Below, piece by piece: positions 1 to 9,090 of a DNA stretch of 64,000 nt. A model generated the notes under the pieces. It made no database searches. It was not told the DNA's origin and saw only the letters and a program-made list of their open reading frames with translations. The stretch is from an uncultured Myxococcales bacterium (GTDB taxonomy: Bacteria; Myxococcota; Myxococcia; Myxococcales; Myxococcaceae): positions 1-64,000 of the forward strand of contig CALJKW010000001.1 of NCBI GenBank assembly GCA_937980205.1, written 5' to 3'. Each line of letters begins with the position of its first letter. Position 1 is the first letter of the stretch. The position numbers and the translations under genes were made by a program.

Positions 1-60
1 GGTTCGGGTTCGGGTTCGGGTTCGGGTTCGGGTTCGGGTTCGGGTTCGGGTTCGGGTTCG
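1..60. repeat. Tandem hexamer (GGTTCG) repeat, ten units
   Basis: Ten perfect copies of GGTTCG fill the first 60 bases, so the array may extend beyond the window. It reads through without a stop in all three forward frames (Gly-Ser, Val-Arg or Phe-Gly repeats) and as Glu-Pro on the other strand. It lies 40 bases upstream of the permease start. It could be the tail of an upstream coding region or a non-coding microsatellite; the window does not decide. Confidence 0.9.
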
Positions 61-100
61 GAACCGTGCCGAACCCGGCAGTTGTCGTGCCGAGGCCAGC

Positions 101-1630
101 ATGGCCCTGACCGCGCTCGTCGCAGCTCACGCCCAGAGCGCATGGAACCGCTCCACGCGCCAGCTCAGCAAGGCCGGCCGCAACATCGCCGTCGTCCTCT
201 TCGGCGTCTCGTGGCTCTTCGGCGCCGGAGGCTTCAGCATCGGCATGCTCGCGCTCGGCTGGGCCGGAGGGCGCGAGCTCGACGGCCGCGGCCTGCAGCT
301 CGCCGGCGGCACGCTCTTCGTCCTCTCCTGGGGCCTCGGCATTCTCTTCGGGCTCACCGCCGCGGGCCGGCTCCTCGAGGTCGGCCAGCTGCGCGCCTAC
401 CCGGTCCGGCCGCTCACCGTGCTCCTCGCCGAGCTCGCTGCGCGCCTCGCCGAGCCGCTGAACCTCGGCGTCGCCGCCGGCCTCTTCGCCTTCTGCGCGG
501 GCCTCGGCCTCGCGCAGCCGGACCTCATCCCGCGGCTGTTGCTCCTGTACCCGCTCCACCTCTTCATCCTCCTCGGAGCCCAGCTCATCCTCGGAGAGCT
601 CGTCGGCGCCGTCGCGCGCCGCGCCCGCATCGCGCTGGTGCTCGTCTTCGTGCTCGGGCTCGGCTTCTCACCGCGCTTCCTCGTCTGGCTCGACGCCGCG
701 CAGGGCCCGCGGGTGCAACGCCTCGAGAACCTCGCCGCGCTCGCGAAGCTGCTCCCGACCACGAAGCTGCTCGGTCACCCGGCTCATGCCCTCGACGTCC
801 TCGTCCTCGTCCTCATCGCCGCCGCAGGCCCGGCGCTCATCATCGCCGCCGGCACCTGGGTGATGAGCCGCGAGCAGACGGCGCACGCCGGCGTCGCACC
901 TCAGCGCGAGCGCGGCCTGTGGTCGTTCGATGCCCCGCACGTCGGCATCGCGCGCCTGCAGCTGTCGACGCTCTTCCGCACCCCGGTCGGCCGCTTCAGC
1001 CTCATCGCTCCGCTGTTCGCGATGGTGCTCGTGCCGTGGGTGACCCAGCTGCTCTTCGGTCTGCAGCGCGCGTCGCTCGCCGTCTTCATCTACGCGGCGC
1101 TCGGCACCGTGCAGTTCCACTTCAACATGTTCGGCTTCGACGGGCCCTCGGTGGCCGAGCTGTTCCGGCTGCCGCTCACCGCGCGCACGCTCTTGCTCGG
1201 CAAACACCTCGCCGTCTTGAGCCTCGCCCTGCTCGAGGGCGCGGTGCTCGCCATCTTCCTCCGCCTCGTGCGCGAGGAAGCGCTCGACGAGTGCATCGCG
1301 GGCCTGTGCGCCTTCCTGGCCATCAACCTGTTCATGGCCGCCGTCGGCCGCTTCGTCTCCGTGCTCTGGCCGCGAACGCTGCCGCGCAGCGGAATGCGCG
1401 GCTCGGCGCCGCCCCTGCCGGTGGTGCTGGTGAACCTGTTCGGGACCATGGCCATCGCCGGCTCCATCGGGGTGACGCACTGGCTGGTGCAGCAGTACGC
1501 GCCGGTGTGGCTGGTGCCGTGGGGCATCGCGGTGCTCGGCGCCGGCGCGCTGCTCTTCCAGGTCACCCTCGACCCGGGCGCCGCGTTCCTCGAAGGGCGT
1601 CGCGAGAAGGTGCTCCTTTCGATGAAGTGA
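101..1630 (+). CDS. Polytopic membrane protein, ABC-2 type permease-like
   Basis: A 509-residue protein with roughly ten hydrophobic segments (for example about residues 28-60, 70-90, 150-190, 230-250, 310-330 and 430-485). It resembles the large ABC-2 type exporter permeases that work with a separate ATPase. No ATPase gene is visible; one would be expected just left of the window. The ATG has a GAGG about eight bases upstream. The next gene begins 20 bases after its stop, which suggests co-transcription. The substrate cannot be inferred. The family call rests on overall topology rather than a clear motif. Confidence 0.6.
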   Translation: MALTALVAAHAQSAWNRSTRQLSKAGRNIAVVLFGVSWLFGAGGFSIGMLALGWAGGRELDGRGLQLAGGTLFVLSWGLGILFGLTAAGRLLEVGQLRAYPVRPLTVLLAELAARLAEPLNLGVAAGLFAFCAGLGLAQPDLIPRLLLLYPLHLFILLGAQLILGELVGAVARRARIALVLVFVLGLGFSPRFLVWLDAAQGPRVQRLENLAALAKLLPTTKLLGHPAHALDVLVLVLIAAAGPALIIAAGTWVMSREQTAHAGVAPQRERGLWSFDAPHVGIARLQLSTLFRTPVGRFSLIAPLFAMVLVPWVTQLLFGLQRASLAVFIYAALGTVQFHFNMFGFDGPSVAELFRLPLTARTLLLGKHLAVLSLALLEGAVLAIFLRLVREEALDECIAGLCAFLAINLFMAAVGRFVSVLWPRTLPRSGMRGSAPPLPVVLVNLFGTMAIAGSIGVTHWLVQQYAPVWLVPWGIAVLGAGALLFQVTLDPGAAFLEGRREKVLLSMK

Positions 1631-1650
1631 GTAGGCTGTAGCCAAGGAAC

Positions 1651-3570
1651 GTGACCTCCGCAGGCCTCCGCATCCTCATCCTCGATCCGGACCCGACCTC
1701 GGCCCAGCAGGTCGCGCTCACGCTCGACGCCGCCGGCTTCGCTCCGCAGAGCTGCGCCTTCGAGGCGCGCGCGCTGGTCGAGGCGATGCGCCAGTTCCAC
1801 CCGCAGCTGCTCTGGGTGCGCGCGGAGCTCGGCAGCGACGCGCTCGGCCGCCTGCTCGCCACGCTCGAGCGCCAGCAGCAGTTCGCGCAGGTGCCCATCG
1901 TGCTGCTCGGTCAGGACGTCCGCGAGGCGTCGTTCGTGCGGCAGATGAAGACGGGCGTCGTCGAGCTGCTGCAGCTGCCGTTCTCTCCGCGGCTGCACGT
2001 GGCGCGGCTGCGGCTGCTGCCGCGCGAGCTCGCCGAGCGCCGCGGCACGCTGAAGGGCGCGGGCACCGGCCGCGAGCTGCAGGCGCTGCTCGAGCACCTC
2101 ATCCGCGCGCATCGCACCGGCACGCTCATCGTCAACGAGGGCACCTCGAGCGAGGGCCGCGCGTTCTTCGTGAAGGGCGTGCTGCAGAGCGCCTGGTACG
2201 GCGGCCAGCAGGGGCCCGCCGCGCTCGCGTCGATGGGCTCGTTCCCGCAGGGCACCTGGCAGTTCAGCGAGGGCGCCGACGGAGCCGGCGCCCTCTTCGA
2301 GTGGGACGCGCTCTCGGGCGAGCACGACGAGCCCATCGAGGGCCAGGAGGTCGCGGAGCCTCCGCCTCCGGCTCCGGCGAAGCCCGCACCGGAGCCTCTG
2401 TTCGGGAAGCTCGACGACTCCGCCTCGCAGCTCGAGCTTCCTCCGGAGCTGCAGCTCGATCTCGCTCCTCCGCCTCCCTCGCGGCCGCGCGAGCTGCCGG
2501 CGCTCGAGGTGCCGCGGCCGACGGCGCCGCCGCCCACCGGCTACGCCGAGCTCGCCGCGGGCTCGGCCGGGCTCGCGCCAGGCGCGCCGACCGTCGAGGC
2601 CGCGGCGGACAACACGACCACGCCGGTGATGTTCGTCGACGACGACCCCGCGCTGGTGAAGCTGTTCGCGACGTACTTCTCGAAGAAGGGCTACCCCGTC
2701 ATCACCGCCGCCGACGGCGTCGAGGCGATGGAGAAGCTCTTGCGCGCTCCGGTGGAGATCGTCATCGCCGACCTCAACATGCCCCGCCTCGACGGCTGGG
2801 GCTTCCTGCGGCTCTTGCGCGAGGACGCGCGCACGCAGGAGACGCCGGTCGCGCTGTTCAGCTGCCACGACGACTACCGCGAGCAGCTGCGCGCGATGCA
2901 CGCCGGCGCACAGGCGTACTACCCGAAGTCGCTGCGCATGAACGCCCTCGAGCTGCAGGTGCGCGAGCTGCTCGAGCCGCGGCGCCGCTTCACGCGGCTC
3001 GTCGGCGGCGGGCAGAGCGTGACGATGAACCTGTCGGCGCTCGGCGCGCAGTGGGTGCTGCGCGCGGTCTCGCGGCTCGGCGTCACCGGCCGCCTCGACG
3101 CCACCGACGCGTGGGCGACGTTCCGCCTGCACTTCACCGCGGGCCGGCTGATGCACGCCGTCGCGCGCGTCGAGAACCAGACGCTGCCGCCGGAGGCCGC
3201 GCTCACCGCGTTCGTCACCGGCCGCGGCATCGAGGGCAGCATGGCGTTCGGCGGCGAGTCGTTCGAGTCGCAGTTCGAAGGCCGCAGCACCGAAGAGCTC
3301 GTCTCGTGGATGGCCGCGCACCTGAACGAGGTGAAGAAGCGCGCGCGTGACGAGGCGCAGGCCGGCGCCCGGGCCCTCGACGTGAACCCCGAGCTGTACC
3401 AGCTCTACGCCTCGGTCGGCCCGCCGCACTACCGCGCCATCGCGCAGCTGCTCTGCGAGCAGCGCCTGCTGCCGAAGGAGATCATGGCGCGGCTCGGCTG
3501 CTCGGCGCAGGAGATCGCGGCGGTGGTGCACGACCTCATCCTGCGCGGGGTGGCGTACCTGCGCGCGTGA
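1651..3570 (+). CDS. Receiver-DUF4388 signalling protein
   Basis: A 639-residue GTG-start protein. Residues 1-120 look like a receiver, followed by a first DUF4388-like segment (about 135-230), a Pro-rich linker (about 240-320), and a clear receiver domain (about 326-445) with the acidic pocket DDD, phospho-acceptor Asp374 (ADLNMP), a Ser in ALFS and the conserved Lys in YYPKS. A second DUF4388-like segment follows (about 450-545). The C-terminal 50 residues look like a small winged-helix fold. Such receiver-DUF4388 proteins are abundant in myxobacteria and are thought to be protein-interaction hubs in two-component networks. The cognate kinase is not identifiable here. Confidence 0.8.
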   Translation: MTSAGLRILILDPDPTSAQQVALTLDAAGFAPQSCAFEARALVEAMRQFHPQLLWVRAELGSDALGRLLATLERQQQFAQVPIVLLGQDVREASFVRQMKTGVVELLQLPFSPRLHVARLRLLPRELAERRGTLKGAGTGRELQALLEHLIRAHRTGTLIVNEGTSSEGRAFFVKGVLQSAWYGGQQGPAALASMGSFPQGTWQFSEGADGAGALFEWDALSGEHDEPIEGQEVAEPPPPAPAKPAPEPLFGKLDDSASQLELPPELQLDLAPPPPSRPRELPALEVPRPTAPPPTGYAELAAGSAGLAPGAPTVEAAADNTTTPVMFVDDDPALVKLFATYFSKKGYPVITAADGVEAMEKLLRAPVEIVIADLNMPRLDGWGFLRLLREDARTQETPVALFSCHDDYREQLRAMHAGAQAYYPKSLRMNALELQVRELLEPRRRFTRLVGGGQSVTMNLSALGAQWVLRAVSRLGVTGRLDATDAWATFRLHFTAGRLMHAVARVENQTLPPEAALTAFVTGRGIEGSMAFGGESFESQFEGRSTEELVSWMAAHLNEVKKRARDEAQAGARALDVNPELYQLYASVGPPHYRAIAQLLCEQRLLPKEIMARLGCSAQEIAAVVHDLILRGVAYLRA

Positions 3571-3611
3571 GCGCCGCCGTTTCCGGCTCTCGACGAAGTT
3601 CGTCGCTGCCG

Positions 3612-3709
3612 ACGTTCACGCTGAGCGGAGCGCGCGGCGCGGAGTCGAAGCGGGCCGATGGACAGCCACACGGTCGCCTTTCGAGGCGAGCCCGCTTCGG
3701 TGCCCGCTC
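3612..3709. repeat. Dispersed palindromic repeat, copy A (3' truncated)
   Basis: It begins with a TTCACGCTGAGCGGAG segment and contains the inverted pair CGAAGCGGGC (3646-3655) and GCCCGCTTCG (3690-3699). Related elements occur at 22432-22537 and 62733-62845. All three sit between convergent genes, so it may also terminate transcription from both sides. The right terminal repeat seen in the other copies is missing here. Confidence 0.7.
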
Positions 3710-4750
3710 TCAGAAGTGCACGCCGAAGTGCAGCGTCGCGACGTGCCGCATGTACACGAAGTCGTTCTTCGGCAGCCGCCCGTAATAGAAGCCGTACCTC
3801 GCCTCGATCTCGAAGTGGTCACCGAAGGGGCGCACGAGCTTCACCACGCCCGAGCTCAGGTTCTCGCCCGACTCGTCGAGCGTGAGGATGATGGGATCGA
3901 TGTAGAGCCCGTCGGGGTACTCGTTGAACCGCAGGTTGACGTCGAGCATCGCCATGATGCTCCAGAACAGCGGGGCGCCGAACACGAGGGTGACGCGGTG
4001 CTGCCGCAGCGACCAGCCGCGGCTGTTGCTGGTCGAGTCGAAGAACCCGTAGCCGAGCGAGAAGACCACCGGCCCGCGGTACCAGTACGCGGCCCCGACG
4101 AGCACGAAGTTGTCGACGCGGGTCTTGGGCGGCTCTCCAGGTTCGATGTCGGGGTCGTACGCGGTGCTGTTGAACGTTCGGTGCGAGTAGTTCCCGTTCA
4201 CCAGCACCGAGTGCCGCTTGTTGAAGCGGTACCGCGCGAACAGGCCGCCCTCGGGGGCCCAGAAGCTCACCGGGAAGCCGGACCAGAAGATGAACCGGTG
4301 CGCGTTGCCCCACAGCCGGAACTCGAGGTTCGCGTCGGGCGTGAACTGGATGTTCGCCTCGGCGGAGAGGTCGGTGTACTCGCGGTTGGCTCCGCGGCGA
4401 TCGCGCGCCCGCCCGATGAAGCCCAGGCCGAACGTGCGCCCGAGCCACAGCGTACCGTCGACCTGCAGCGACTGGATGACGGTGTCCTCGGTCCACACGC
4501 CGAAGAACTTGCGGGCTCCGATGTCGTAGGCCGCGCCCAGGGTGCCGCGCTCGCCACGCATGAAGCCCGACAGATTCACCACGCCCTGCAGCACCGGCGC
4601 CGTCGGAGTCCCCGCGTCCGGCGACACGAAGTCCCGGCGCGGATTCGTGTCGACGCCGGCTCCGACGCTCGCGCGGGCGCGTCCGGAGAAGTCCACCGCT
4701 CCCGCAGTCGCGGAGCAGCAGATGACCACGGCGACGATGCGCGCGCGCAT
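3710..4750 (-). CDS. Putative outer-membrane beta-barrel protein
   Basis: A 346-residue protein beginning at an ATG that opens a signal peptide (MRARIVAVVICCSATAGA). A GTG six codons upstream (4768) is possible but would put extra charge before the signal. The mature part has many alternating hydrophobic/aromatic strands rich in Gly, Tyr, Arg and Phe, and ends in FGVHF, a terminal-Phe pattern typical of BAM-inserted barrels. No specific family recognised. It is followed on the same strand, to its left, by repeat copy A, and is preceded by the coiled-coil gene ending at 4815, so the two may be co-transcribed. Confidence 0.7.
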   Translation of the reverse strand: MRARIVAVVICCSATAGAVDFSGRARASVGAGVDTNPRRDFVSPDAGTPTAPVLQGVVNLSGFMRGERGTLGAAYDIGARKFFGVWTEDTVIQSLQVDGTLWLGRTFGLGFIGRARDRRGANREYTDLSAEANIQFTPDANLEFRLWGNAHRFIFWSGFPVSFWAPEGGLFARYRFNKRHSVLVNGNYSHRTFNSTAYDPDIEPGEPPKTRVDNFVLVGAAYWYRGPVVFSLGYGFFDSTSNSRGWSLRQHRVTLVFGAPLFWSIMAMLDVNLRFNEYPDGLYIDPIILTLDESGENLSSGVVKLVRPFGDHFEIEARYGFYYGRLPKNDFVYMRHVATLHFGVHF

Positions 4751-4814
4751 GCGTGACAGGCGCGGCACCCTACCGCACGTGCCGCCTGCATGCGCGCGAC
4801 TCGAAGAGCTGCCC

Positions 4815-5987
4815 TTACTTCAGCTGGGCGGCCTTCTTCTCGAGCTGCGCGGCGCGGGACTTGAGCTCATCGGCGAGGCCCCTGAGCTTCGCGCGCTGAA
4901 TCTCGAGGTCCTCGAGGTCATCGTCTTCGTCGTTGCCGCCGATGGCCTTGGTGCCGCCCACGTTCGGGCGAATGTCCGAGCCGCCGACGGTCTTCGGAGA
5001 GCTGGGGACCTGGCGCGAGTCGCCGAAGCTGCCCCCCGCCGAGTCCTGCGGGAGCCGCGAGCCCGCGCCGGGCGCGTTGCCGAACTGGCCCGTCGTCGGA
5101 GGCTGCACGCCCGTCGTCCCGGGATCCGCGGCAGACTTCGCCTCGGAGCTCGGGGCCGCGAAGCCCAGGCTGTCGGACTGGCCGGCTTCGAACTGCGCCG
5201 CATTCGGCACAGGCGTCGGGCTGCGCGTGCCACCGACGCCGGCCGCGGGGACGTCGTTGCCCAGCGGCGGCGGAGGAGTGTTCTCGGTGCGCGTGACGCG
5301 CAGGCGGCGGTCGCTCTCGTCGAACAGGGCCTCGTCACCGAGGAACTGGCGGACGCGGTTGTCGAGGTCGCGCTCCTGCTTCGCCTCGGCGATGCGCTTC
5401 TCGAGCGACTGCAGCTGGCGGCGAACCTTGTCCTCGTTGTCCTTCAAGAGGTCGGCCTGCTCGAGCAGGTCTTCCGGGTCGTCGCTGGGCCGCACCGTGT
5501 CGAGCGCGGGCAGCTTCGCCGCCGGCAGCGCGGCGCGAACCTGGTCACGCTCGCTGCGCAGCGAGCGCATCTTCGCGATGAGGTTCTTGCGAACGTTGCG
5601 GTCGGTCTGGCGATCGAAGTCGTTGCGCAGGCGGTTCAGCTCGTTCGACAGCTCGGCGAGCAGCGCGAGGTTCGCGGCCTCGAGCGCGTTCTGCTGCGCC
5701 GACAGCGCCGACGCGGTCTCGGTCAGCGACGCCGAGAGCTCCTGGCTGCGCTTGAGCGCCGAGTCGAGCTCGCTGCCCGGGAGCAGCTTGCCCTTCGCCT
5801 GCGCCTTGAGCTCTTCGATGCGCGAGGCGAGCTTGTTGAGCTCGGCCTGGCTCTGCAGCTGGGCCTGGCGGGTGCCGCTCACCTGCGCCCGCGCCGCCGT
5901 GGCGTTCGCGCGCGTCGCCTCGAGCTGGGTCGCACCGAGGGCGACCGGAGCCAGCAGGCAGAACAGGGTGAGCAGCAAGCGCTTCAT
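4815..5987 (-). CDS. Secreted coiled-coil protein of unknown function
   Basis: A 390-residue protein. I place the start at the ATG opening a clear signal peptide (MKRLLLTLFCLLAPVALGA), 31 codons inside the longer frame. Residues about 25-185 are Ala/Gln/Glu/Lys/Arg-rich with heptad character and are probably a long coiled coil. A Pro/Gly/Thr-rich low-complexity stretch follows (about 210-330). The C-terminal 55 residues are again helical and charged, ending in KKAAQLK. The architecture fits a periplasmic spacer or polymer-binding protein. I do not recognise a family. Confidence 0.7.
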   Translation of the reverse strand: MKRLLLTLFCLLAPVALGATQLEATRANATAARAQVSGTRQAQLQSQAELNKLASRIEELKAQAKGKLLPGSELDSALKRSQELSASLTETASALSAQQNALEAANLALLAELSNELNRLRNDFDRQTDRNVRKNLIAKMRSLRSERDQVRAALPAAKLPALDTVRPSDDPEDLLEQADLLKDNEDKVRRQLQSLEKRIAEAKQERDLDNRVRQFLGDEALFDESDRRLRVTRTENTPPPPLGNDVPAAGVGGTRSPTPVPNAAQFEAGQSDSLGFAAPSSEAKSAADPGTTGVQPPTTGQFGNAPGAGSRLPQDSAGGSFGDSRQVPSSPKTVGGSDIRPNVGGTKAIGGNDEDDDLEDLEIQRAKLRGLADELKSRAAQLEKKAAQLK

Positions 5988-6137
5988 GACGGGGTACCCA
6001 TGAGCAACCTGGGTGCCAGCGGGTGTAGCAGAAACCTCAAGAGATCCGCAGGTTCGGAAGCCATGTATGCGGGGGCGCACCCGGAAAACCCCCCGGTTAC
6101 ATCAGTTTTCCGAGGTGAAGTTTTCGACCGTGGCCGA

Positions 6138-7562
6138 TCAGGCCGTTTCACCGTCCGGCTTCTCTCCCTTCTGGATGAAGCCGTACTTCTCGAGCTTGTA
6201 ATAGAGGGCGCTGGTCTTGATGCCGAGCAGGCGGGCGGTCTCGGTCTTCACTTTGTTCGCCTTCTCGTAGGCGCGCTCGATGAGCTGGCGCTCGAGGTCT
6301 TCGAGGATGTCGGGCAGCGGCCGGTCGCCGTGCGGAATGGGCAGGGCGCCCTTCTCGTGCGCCGCGCGCGCCTGCGGCCCGTGCAGGAACGCGGGCAGGT
6401 CTTTCTCCATCAGCTCGGGGCTCTCGGCGAAGACGAGCGACTGCTCGATCGCGTTCTCGAGCTCGCGCACGTTGCCCGGCCACGCGTAGCGGCACAGCGC
6501 CGACACGGCCTCGTTCGAGACCGACTTCACCTTCGTGTTGATCCGCGGCGCGTGCTTCGCGACGAAGTGGCGCGCGAGCGGGCCGATGTCCTCGGGGCGC
6601 TCGCGCAGCGCGGGCAGGTTCAACGGCACGATGTGCAGGCGGTAGTACAGGTCTTCGCGGAAGCGGCCGGCGGCGACCTCGGCCTTCAGGTCGCGGTGCG
6701 TGGCGCTGACGACGCGGACGTCGACCTTCAGCGTCTCCTCTCCGCCGACGCGCTGAATCTCCCGCTCCTGCAGCACGCGCAGGAGCTTCGTCTGCACCGC
6801 GGGGCTGATCTCGCCGATCTCGTCGAGGAAGAGGGTGCCTCCGTCGGCGAGCTCGAAGCGGCCGAGCTTGCGCTTCACGGCGCCGGTGAAGGCGCCGCGC
6901 TCGTGGCCGAACAGCTCGCTCTCGAGCAGCGTCTCGGCGAGGGCCGCGCAGTGCGTGGTGACGAACGGGCCGCTCTTGCGCGGGCTGAGCTCGTGCACCA
7001 TCCGCGCGACGAGCTCTTTGCCGGTGCCGGACTCTCCGTGAATGATGACGACGGCGTCGCTCGCCGCGGCCTTCTTCACCTGCGCGAGCAGCTTCTGAAT
7101 CGGCTCGCTGTCGCCCACGATGGTGCTGCCCTTCGCGCGGACGACGTCGCTCTCGAGCGCCTCGGTGCGCGCCGAGAGCTTCACCACCTGCTGCCGCGCC
7201 TTCGCGAGCTCGAGCAGGCCGTCGACCTTGGCGCGCAGCTCCTCGGGAGGGAACGGCTTGGTGATGAAGTTCGAGGCGCCCGCCTGCATCGCCTGCACCG
7301 CGGTCTCGATGGTGCCGAACGCGGTGACGATCATGATGACGACCTTGTCGTCCCACGCCTTGAGCTGGCGGACGACCTCGATGCCGTCCATGCCCTCCAT
7401 CTTGAGGTCGGTGACGCAGACGTCGAAGGGGGACTTCTTGTAGGCCGCGACGGCATCGGCTCCGGTGCGGAACGCGTGGACGTCGTGGCCGCTCTTCTTG
7501 AGCGTGACCGCCATGCCCTCGCGCATGGTGTCGTTGTCGTCGACGATCAGGACGCGCGCCAT
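6138..7562 (-). CDS. Sigma-54-dependent NtrC-family response regulator
   Basis: A 474-residue protein with the standard three parts. The N-terminal receiver has DD near residue 8 and phospho-acceptor Asp52 (VTDLKM). The central AAA+ domain (about 150-380) has Walker A GESGTGKE and the GAFTGA loop that contacts sigma-54. The C-terminal Fis-type helix-turn-helix contains TARLLGIKTSALYYKL. Once phosphorylated it should oligomerise, bind upstream activator sites and drive sigma-54 promoters. No histidine kinase is adjacent; the kinase at 9029-10438 is a possible but unproven partner. The gene diverges from the Nudix gene with only 31 bases between starts. Confidence 0.95.
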   Translation of the reverse strand: MARVLIVDDNDTMREGMAVTLKKSGHDVHAFRTGADAVAAYKKSPFDVCVTDLKMEGMDGIEVVRQLKAWDDKVVIMIVTAFGTIETAVQAMQAGASNFITKPFPPEELRAKVDGLLELAKARQQVVKLSARTEALESDVVRAKGSTIVGDSEPIQKLLAQVKKAAASDAVVIIHGESGTGKELVARMVHELSPRKSGPFVTTHCAALAETLLESELFGHERGAFTGAVKRKLGRFELADGGTLFLDEIGEISPAVQTKLLRVLQEREIQRVGGEETLKVDVRVVSATHRDLKAEVAAGRFREDLYYRLHIVPLNLPALRERPEDIGPLARHFVAKHAPRINTKVKSVSNEAVSALCRYAWPGNVRELENAIEQSLVFAESPELMEKDLPAFLHGPQARAAHEKGALPIPHGDRPLPDILEDLERQLIERAYEKANKVKTETARLLGIKTSALYYKLEKYGFIQKGEKPDGETA

Positions 7563-7593
7563 GGCGCGCCGTTGTAGCGTGCGGACCCTTCAG

Positions 7594-8136
7594 ATGAAAG
7601 CTTCGCTCGCCGCTCACGTGCCCACCGACGGGAAGGAACGCGCGGACCTCGCCGCGATGTGCGTGTACGCCGAGACGCTCAGCGAGCCCTTCTCGCGCAA
7701 GCAGTGGCCGGCCCACTTCACCGGCAGCGCCGTGGTGCTCGACCCGACCGGCACGCGCGTCTGCATGCTCTTGCACGGCAAGCTCGGGCGCTGGCTGCAG
7801 CCGGGCGGCCACGTCGAGCCCCAGGACGGCGGCGACCTCGAGAAGGCCGCGCTGCGCGAGGCGAGAGAAGAGACCGGCCTCGACGTCTCGCTGCATCCCA
7901 CGGCCCCGAGGCCGTTCGACGTCGACGCGCACGTGATTCCCGCCAAGGGCGACGAGCCGCAGCACACGCACCTCGACGTGCGCTACGCGGTGGTGGCCTC
8001 GAACCCCGAGGCGCTGAAGTTCGACCCCAACGAGTCGGGCGGAGCGCGCTGGCTCACGTTCGAGGAAGCGCTGAACCTCGCCGACGACGCCGCGCTGAAG
8101 CGGATGTTGCTGAAGGCGAGGGCGCTCGGCAGGTGA
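7594..8136 (+). CDS. Nudix hydrolase
   Basis: A 180-residue protein starting at an ATG in the short gap after the divergent regulator. It has a Nudix box running from GGHVEP to LREAREETGL, slightly longer than the strict consensus between the first Gly and the REXXEE core. The catalytic Glu cluster REAREE is intact. Nudix enzymes cleave nucleoside diphosphates linked to another group; the substrate is not predictable here. Its stop overlaps the GTG of the next gene, so the two are probably translationally coupled. Confidence 0.88.
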   Translation: MKASLAAHVPTDGKERADLAAMCVYAETLSEPFSRKQWPAHFTGSAVVLDPTGTRVCMLLHGKLGRWLQPGGHVEPQDGGDLEKAALREAREETGLDVSLHPTAPRPFDVDAHVIPAKGDEPQHTHLDVRYAVVASNPEALKFDPNESGGARWLTFEEALNLADDAALKRMLLKARALGR

Positions 8137-8534
8137 GCGAGGGGACCGACGAGCAGCTCGGTCCTGCGCGGCGCTGCACCTGCGGCGCGAGAGCCGTCTG
8201 CGTTCAGCTCACCTGGGACGCGAGCCAGGGTCATGACGGCAGCGCTGGCGCGGGCCACGCCGGATCCGAAGAGCTGACGTACCGCTGTTCGAGCTGCGGA
8301 AAGAGCTTCCAGCTCGATTCGATGCGCGGCACCGTGTGGAGTGGGCTGCTTGCCGCGCTCGCGACGTCGGGCGCAACATGGGCGCTGCTCAACGGCCAAT
8401 CGGAGCTCGACGGCCATTGGCGCGGTGATCGCGTGTTTCTCGCGGTGATTGGCTTTGCCGCCAGCGCGCTGGCGGTGCTGCGGATCGCAAGGCAAGCAGG
8501 CCAGCGGCGCCGCTTTCCACGGCTCGACGGCTGA
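8133..8534 (+). CDS. Small zinc-ribbon-like membrane protein
   Basis: A 133-residue protein starting at a GTG that overlaps the stop of the Nudix gene (GTGA). Two Cys pairs, CTC near the N-terminus and CSSC at about residue 53, could form a metal-binding ribbon. They are followed by two hydrophobic stretches (about 68-82 and 100-118), which suggests a cytoplasmic or periplasmic zinc-binding head on a membrane anchor. No family recognised; function unknown. Confidence 0.55.
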   Translation: MSEGTDEQLGPARRCTCGARAVCVQLTWDASQGHDGSAGAGHAGSEELTYRCSSCGKSFQLDSMRGTVWSGLLAALATSGATWALLNGQSELDGHWRGDRVFLAVIGFAASALAVLRIARQAGQRRRFPRLDG

Positions 8535-8550
8535 GTATGGTCATCGCGCG

Positions 8551-9090
8551 ATGAAGGTCCTCGCGTTCAAGCTCGTCGCCACGCTCGCGGTCGGCGTCGC
8601 GCTCGCGTGGCCGTTCCTCCAATCGGACGGAGGCGTCCTCGACGAGGTGCACCAGCTCGGAGTCGGCCCGACCGTCGGCATCGCCGCGGCGTTCCTCTTC
8701 GCGGTGTGGCTCTACGCGCGCACGCTGGTCCGCTCGCTGGAGCTCGTGCCACCGCCGCTGCGCGCGGCGACGCCGAGGTCGGTCTGGTGGATGTTCGTGC
8801 TGCCCTACAACTTCGTGGAGGACTTCTTCATCGTCCACCACGTCGAGAAGTCTCTGACCGCCGCGCTGCCGGCTCATCGCGCGCGGCTCGGCGCCGTCAC
8901 CGGCTACGGCTGGTGCGCGGCCCAGATCGCCTCGCTGGTTCCGCACCGCGTCGCCGTCATCCCCAGCGCCGTCGCGCTGGTGCTGTGGATCATCCACTGG
9001 CTCAACGTCAGCCGCGCGAACGCGCAGCTCAGGACGCGAGCGGTAGCTCCGCGCGAAACACCGTCCGCCCCGGTCGTGACTCCACGGTGA
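8551..9090 (+). CDS. Hypothetical membrane protein
   Basis: A 179-residue protein with about four hydrophobic segments (roughly residues 3-20, 40-60, 82-100 and 130-155). I chose the ATG that opens with an N-terminal membrane helix (MKVLAFKLVATLAVGVALAW), 17 bases after the previous stop. Its 3' end overlaps the convergent histidine kinase by 62 bases, a long overlap that may lead to mutual interference. No family recognised. Confidence 0.6.
   Translation: MKVLAFKLVATLAVGVALAWPFLQSDGGVLDEVHQLGVGPTVGIAAAFLFAVWLYARTLVRSLELVPPPLRAATPRSVWWMFVLPYNFVEDFFIVHHVEKSLTAALPAHRARLGAVTGYGWCAAQIASLVPHRVAVIPSAVALVLWIIHWLNVSRANAQLRTRAVAPRETPSAPVVTPR

Noticed and set aside
1..60. Telomere-like sequence
   Set aside because: The hexamer resembles telomeric repeats only in unit length; bacterial linear ends are not built this way and coding sequence follows immediately.
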